Source: Rusavskia elegans
Lineage: Eukaryota; Ascomycota; Lecanoromycetes; Teloschistales; Teloschistaceae
Length of the DNA: 64,000 nt
Assembly (NCBI GenBank): GCA_011316305.1
Contig: SAUG01000082.1
Location: 186,001 to 250,000, forward strand
Direction of reading: 5' to 3'
This document shows, one piece after another, positions 61,110 through 64,000 of this stretch (the first letter of the stretch is position 1; every line of letters starts with the position of its first letter). The notes under the pieces were generated by a model. The model did no database searches. It saw nothing but the letters and a program-made list of their open reading frames with translations, and had not been told where the DNA came from. Both the position numbers and the translations under genes were made by a program.

Positions 61110-63813
61110 TAATATAGCTATTTTAATTTCTTTTATTTCGAAAACTTTTATATAACGTTTATCTAATTTTCTATCTATTAATTTTTCTATTAAAAAAATT
61201 AATTTATATTTTTTTTTTATATTATAAAATCTTCTAGATTTTTTTTTTTTTATCTTTTTTTTTATTTTCTAGATTTTTATTTTTATTTTATTCTAATTAT
61301 TTTTTCTTTTATTTATAAACGTTTTGGTAGCTGAATTTTTTATTTCTAATATATTTTTTTATTTTAAAAGTTTTATTTTATAGAAGTTTTTACGATATAG
61401 TTTAGATATTTTTTTTATTATTACGAAATTATTAGTATTTATACTATAATAAAAAAATTTAATTTAAAAATTTTTTTAAATAAATCTTTTAAGTAGGTTT
61501 CTACTATTTAGTTTATTTTTTCTATTTATTCGTCTATTTAAATAAAAAATAATATTAATATTCTTTCTTCTATATCTATATTTAAATAAATTCTTTTATA
61601 AATTTTAAAATAAATAGTTTATTTCTATCCGATATAATCTTTTTTAAAATTCTATTTTTATGGAATATCGTTGTTAATAATAATAGCGCTAGCTAATCTA
61701 TCGTTATTATAGTTTTATATAGAATAAATTTTAGATATTTTATAAATCTATATACTATTATTTAAGTTATAATATATAAAATTTATATTAATAGATTAAT
61801 AAATTTTGGAAAATCTGTTATAAAATCGGTTATAATTTATTAGTATAGCAATTCTAATATCTACATTAATTATAATTTACTAATCTATTTTAATCTACAT
61901 TTTTTCATTATTATATATTCCGTGTAATTTTTTATATATTCTTCAATTAATTTTTTAAAAATCAATACATTTATTCTTTTTAAATCTTTTTAATATTCTA
62001 TTATTTTAGAATTATATACTTTTTCAATTATATTATTTGTATTTTTAGGAACTTTTATTTCTTTTAAAATTTCTTTGTTTCTTTTTAATAGAAATCTATT
62101 TAATTTTTCTACTACCTTATAGTTTATTCAATAATTCAAAGTATCTATATTAATAATATTAATACTATTATCCTATTTTATTTCAAAATTATAGTAGATT
62201 ATTTCTTTAGCCTATTTTCATTATTTTTAATTAAGTTTTTCATTTATTAGAAATAATAAAAGGTTTTTATAATTAGTATAAACTGTAAATTTTTCACTAT
62301 TTTCTTTATATATTTCTTCTAATATATAAAACCCGCTATAATTATTAATATTGATATATTTATTACTATATAGTTAATTTCTATAGATATAAATTTCTTT
62401 AAATAGTTTTTTAGAAATCTTTTTCTATATTATATACGATTCTAATATTAAATCTAAAGCGTTTATATATAGTATTATTTATTTATTTTATTCGAAAATT
62501 TCTAAAATATTTTTATTTATCGGCCTAGCCCGATCGATCGAAGGAAATTGAGTTAATTAAAGTTAAATATATCACGGTTTCCCTCTGGATTTTAGTCCAG
62601 ATTTAGCTCCTTCGAGAGTCCTAAATTGAGTCCGCGGTAAAATACTTGAGTACCAAAAAATTGCGTAATCTGATCGGTTAGTGCCTCTAGTATTAATTCG
62701 TGAAAGACAATCAAAAATCCGAATGATTCATCGTATATATATATATATAAAATTTTATTTTAATTTTTTAAATATATTTTTTTATAATAAATCTACTAAA
62801 AAAGCAGTTTTTTCTAAATATATTACTATTATATTTTAATAGAATTTTATAAATTTAAAAAAAATTTATATTATTTATATATTTTTAGATATAGATTATT
62901 TTTTTTTAATAATTTTAGTTAGTTTTTTTTTATTTTGGTATTTCCCGTTTTTATTATAAAATCGAAAAATATTAAAATTTTTTTTTTACTTTTAGGTGAT
63001 ATTTTTTTAATTTTTAGATTATATTTTTAAAATTTTTATAGAATTTTTACTATATATCGTTTGAATTTTTTTTTATTTACGATAATATTAGTATATTATC
63101 TTTATATATTATAATAAAGATAATAAAATAGTTATATAATATTTTATTAATTGTATATTATAAAGTTGTTGATATATTTATTAATCTAAAAAGTATTATT
63201 AAATATTTTAATAATCTATATTTTATTTTAAATACAATTTTGTATTTATTTCGATTTTTTACTTTTATTAGATTAAAAGTATTTTTTAGATCGAATTTTA
63301 TAAATCATTTAGTTTTCCTTATTTCAATTTTAAAATCGGTAAAAAAAAAAACTTATTTTTTTATATTATTATATTAAATAGTTCATAACTAATATTAAAT
63401 CGATAGAGTCTATTTTTTTATTAGTATAAATATAACCGATTATTCTATATTATATTTTGAATATTTTAAAAATTTCAATTTAAAGATATAATTAATATAT
63501 TATTTTAATACTTTTAATTATTTATTTTTTAATCTATATATTAATTCAACTGTTAGCCTTTCCAAATGTATTATAATAATCTTATAATCCATTTAATTAT
63601 AAACTAGAAAAAATAGGTTTTTTTTTTCATGTTTTTTTAGTATTTTTTAAAACTTTTTAAATAGTTATAGAATTTTATTTATAGCTACTATTTGCTTTTA
63701 TATTTAGTTCTTTCCGGATATTATTTTATTTTCGGCTAATTTTTTAGATACACTAAATTAATAGCTATTTATATCTATTTATATTAGCATTTACTTAATT
63801 TTCGGCTTCTATT
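61110..63813 (-). pseudogene. Chromovirus pol fragment related to P (RT to integrase), split by SINE-4
   Basis: Minus-strand remnant collinear with element P from its integrase C-terminal region (61120-61300, equivalent to ~20230-20400 of P) through RNase H and RT to near the protease end (63780, equivalent to ~22740). Recognised by matching nucleotide landmarks such as atatttcttctaatatataaa(a/c)cccgctataatt and ctaaaa(a/g)gtattatta. More eroded than P, with long T-runs. No LTRs: its 3' end is cut by D5 and its 5' end by the MITE at 63814. Confidence 0.7.
62520..62749 (+). mobile_element. SINE-4, 5'-truncated and almost free of RIP
   Basis: Corresponds to the 3' half of SINE-2/3 (from cggcctagcccgatcgatcg to the TA tail). 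It keeps CA and TG (tatcacggtttccctctgg, ttgcgtaatctgatcgg) that are TA in other copies. Loss of the 5' half is typical of target-primed reverse transcription. The flanks share attttattt-type sequence, but in such T-rich DNA the TSD is uncertain. Confidence 0.82.
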
Positions 63814-64000
63814 TAGACTGGCCGTCGGGTCGGATTTTTCTACGGTTCGACCCGACTCGAACCCGGGTCGGGGTCGGATATCCGGGTTCGACCCGCTAAG
63901 ACGCTAAGATCGTGTATAAAAGTATAATCCTAGTATTAAAATATAATTTTTTTTATACGTTATATTGCCTATAAATCCCTATTTTTTTCTAACGATATAT
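63814..64000 (+). mobile_element. hAT/MITE terminus running off the right edge (A13)
   Basis: tagactggccgtcgggtcggatttttc, then a dense block of ccgactcgaacccgggtcggggtcggat and a taaaagtataatcctagtattaaaat core start. It could be a type-A MITE or the end of a full hAT copy. Only ~187 bp are visible. Confidence 0.7.

Overview
This window is a gene-free, AT-rich block of nested, dead transposable elements, almost certainly from a filamentous ascomycete (Pezizomycotina) that practises repeat-induced point mutation (RIP). The first 180 bases contain no CpA and no TpG but eight CpG. TpA is abundant throughout, and nearly every coding frame carries TAA/TAG where Gln or Trp codons are expected. This is CpA-directed RIP acting on both strands. 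No host gene, tRNA, rRNA or CRISPR array could be supported. I recognise the elements by domain remnants, termini and target-site duplications (TSDs), so most 'genes' here are pseudogenes. The species is not identified.

Element families. (1) A Ty3/gypsy chromovirus with ~409-bp LTRs (TG...CA, 5-bp TSD). It exists as ~3.34-kb gag-only elements (A 11008-18102, G1 13400-16739, G2 57714-61049, and one running off the left edge), as one ~3.97-kb element carrying only protease-RT-RNase H-integrase-chromodomain (P 19531-23503), as a solo LTR (26466-27318) and as a pol fragment (61110-63813). (2) Two other Ty3/gypsy elements, gypsy-2 (~18.1-27.9 kb) and gypsy-3 (~37.2-54.5 kb), are split by many insertions. 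(3) A hAT-like DNA transposon (~3.2 kb, 8-bp TSD, ends TAGACTGGCC) has five copies (hAT-1 to hAT-5). Its MITE relatives are type A (13 copies), type E (2) and type F (2). (4) Family D is an unclassified ~0.86-1.03-kb retroposon-like repeat with 12-13-bp TSDs. It encodes a small protein of ~100-135 residues that I do not recognise. (5) A tRNA-headed SINE has four copies. (6) A ~215-bp presumed solo LTR has two copies, one mutated and one almost clean.

Layout. 1-3 kb: LTR end and stacked D copies. 3.0-8.8 kb: hAT-1 with three MITEs and a D copy (itself holding a MITE). 9-11 kb: SINE and unassigned DNA. 11.0-18.1 kb: gag-only element A containing gag-only element G1 and a MITE. 18.1-29.8 kb: gypsy-2, split by pol-only element P, a MITE and a solo LTR, then unassigned DNA. 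29.8-35.6 kb: hAT-2 holding a type-E MITE, a D copy with a nearly intact ORF, a clean solo LTR, and a MITE that holds a SINE. 36.7-54.5 kb: gypsy-3, interrupted in gag by D3, between protease and RT by hAT-5 (which contains hAT-3, which contains D4), inside RT by hAT-4 (two MITEs), and before integrase by a type-E MITE. 54.8-57 kb: SINE and unassigned DNA. 57-64 kb: a D copy split by G2, then a chromovirus pol fragment split by a young SINE, ending in a MITE.

How the parts relate. The gag-only and pol-only chromovirus elements share LTRs and could have complemented each other before RIP. The hAT elements plausibly mobilised the A, E and F MITEs. SINE and D copies have TSD lengths expected of LINE-type retroposition, but no LINE is visible here. 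The nesting and the contrast between mutated and clean insertions give a relative order of events.
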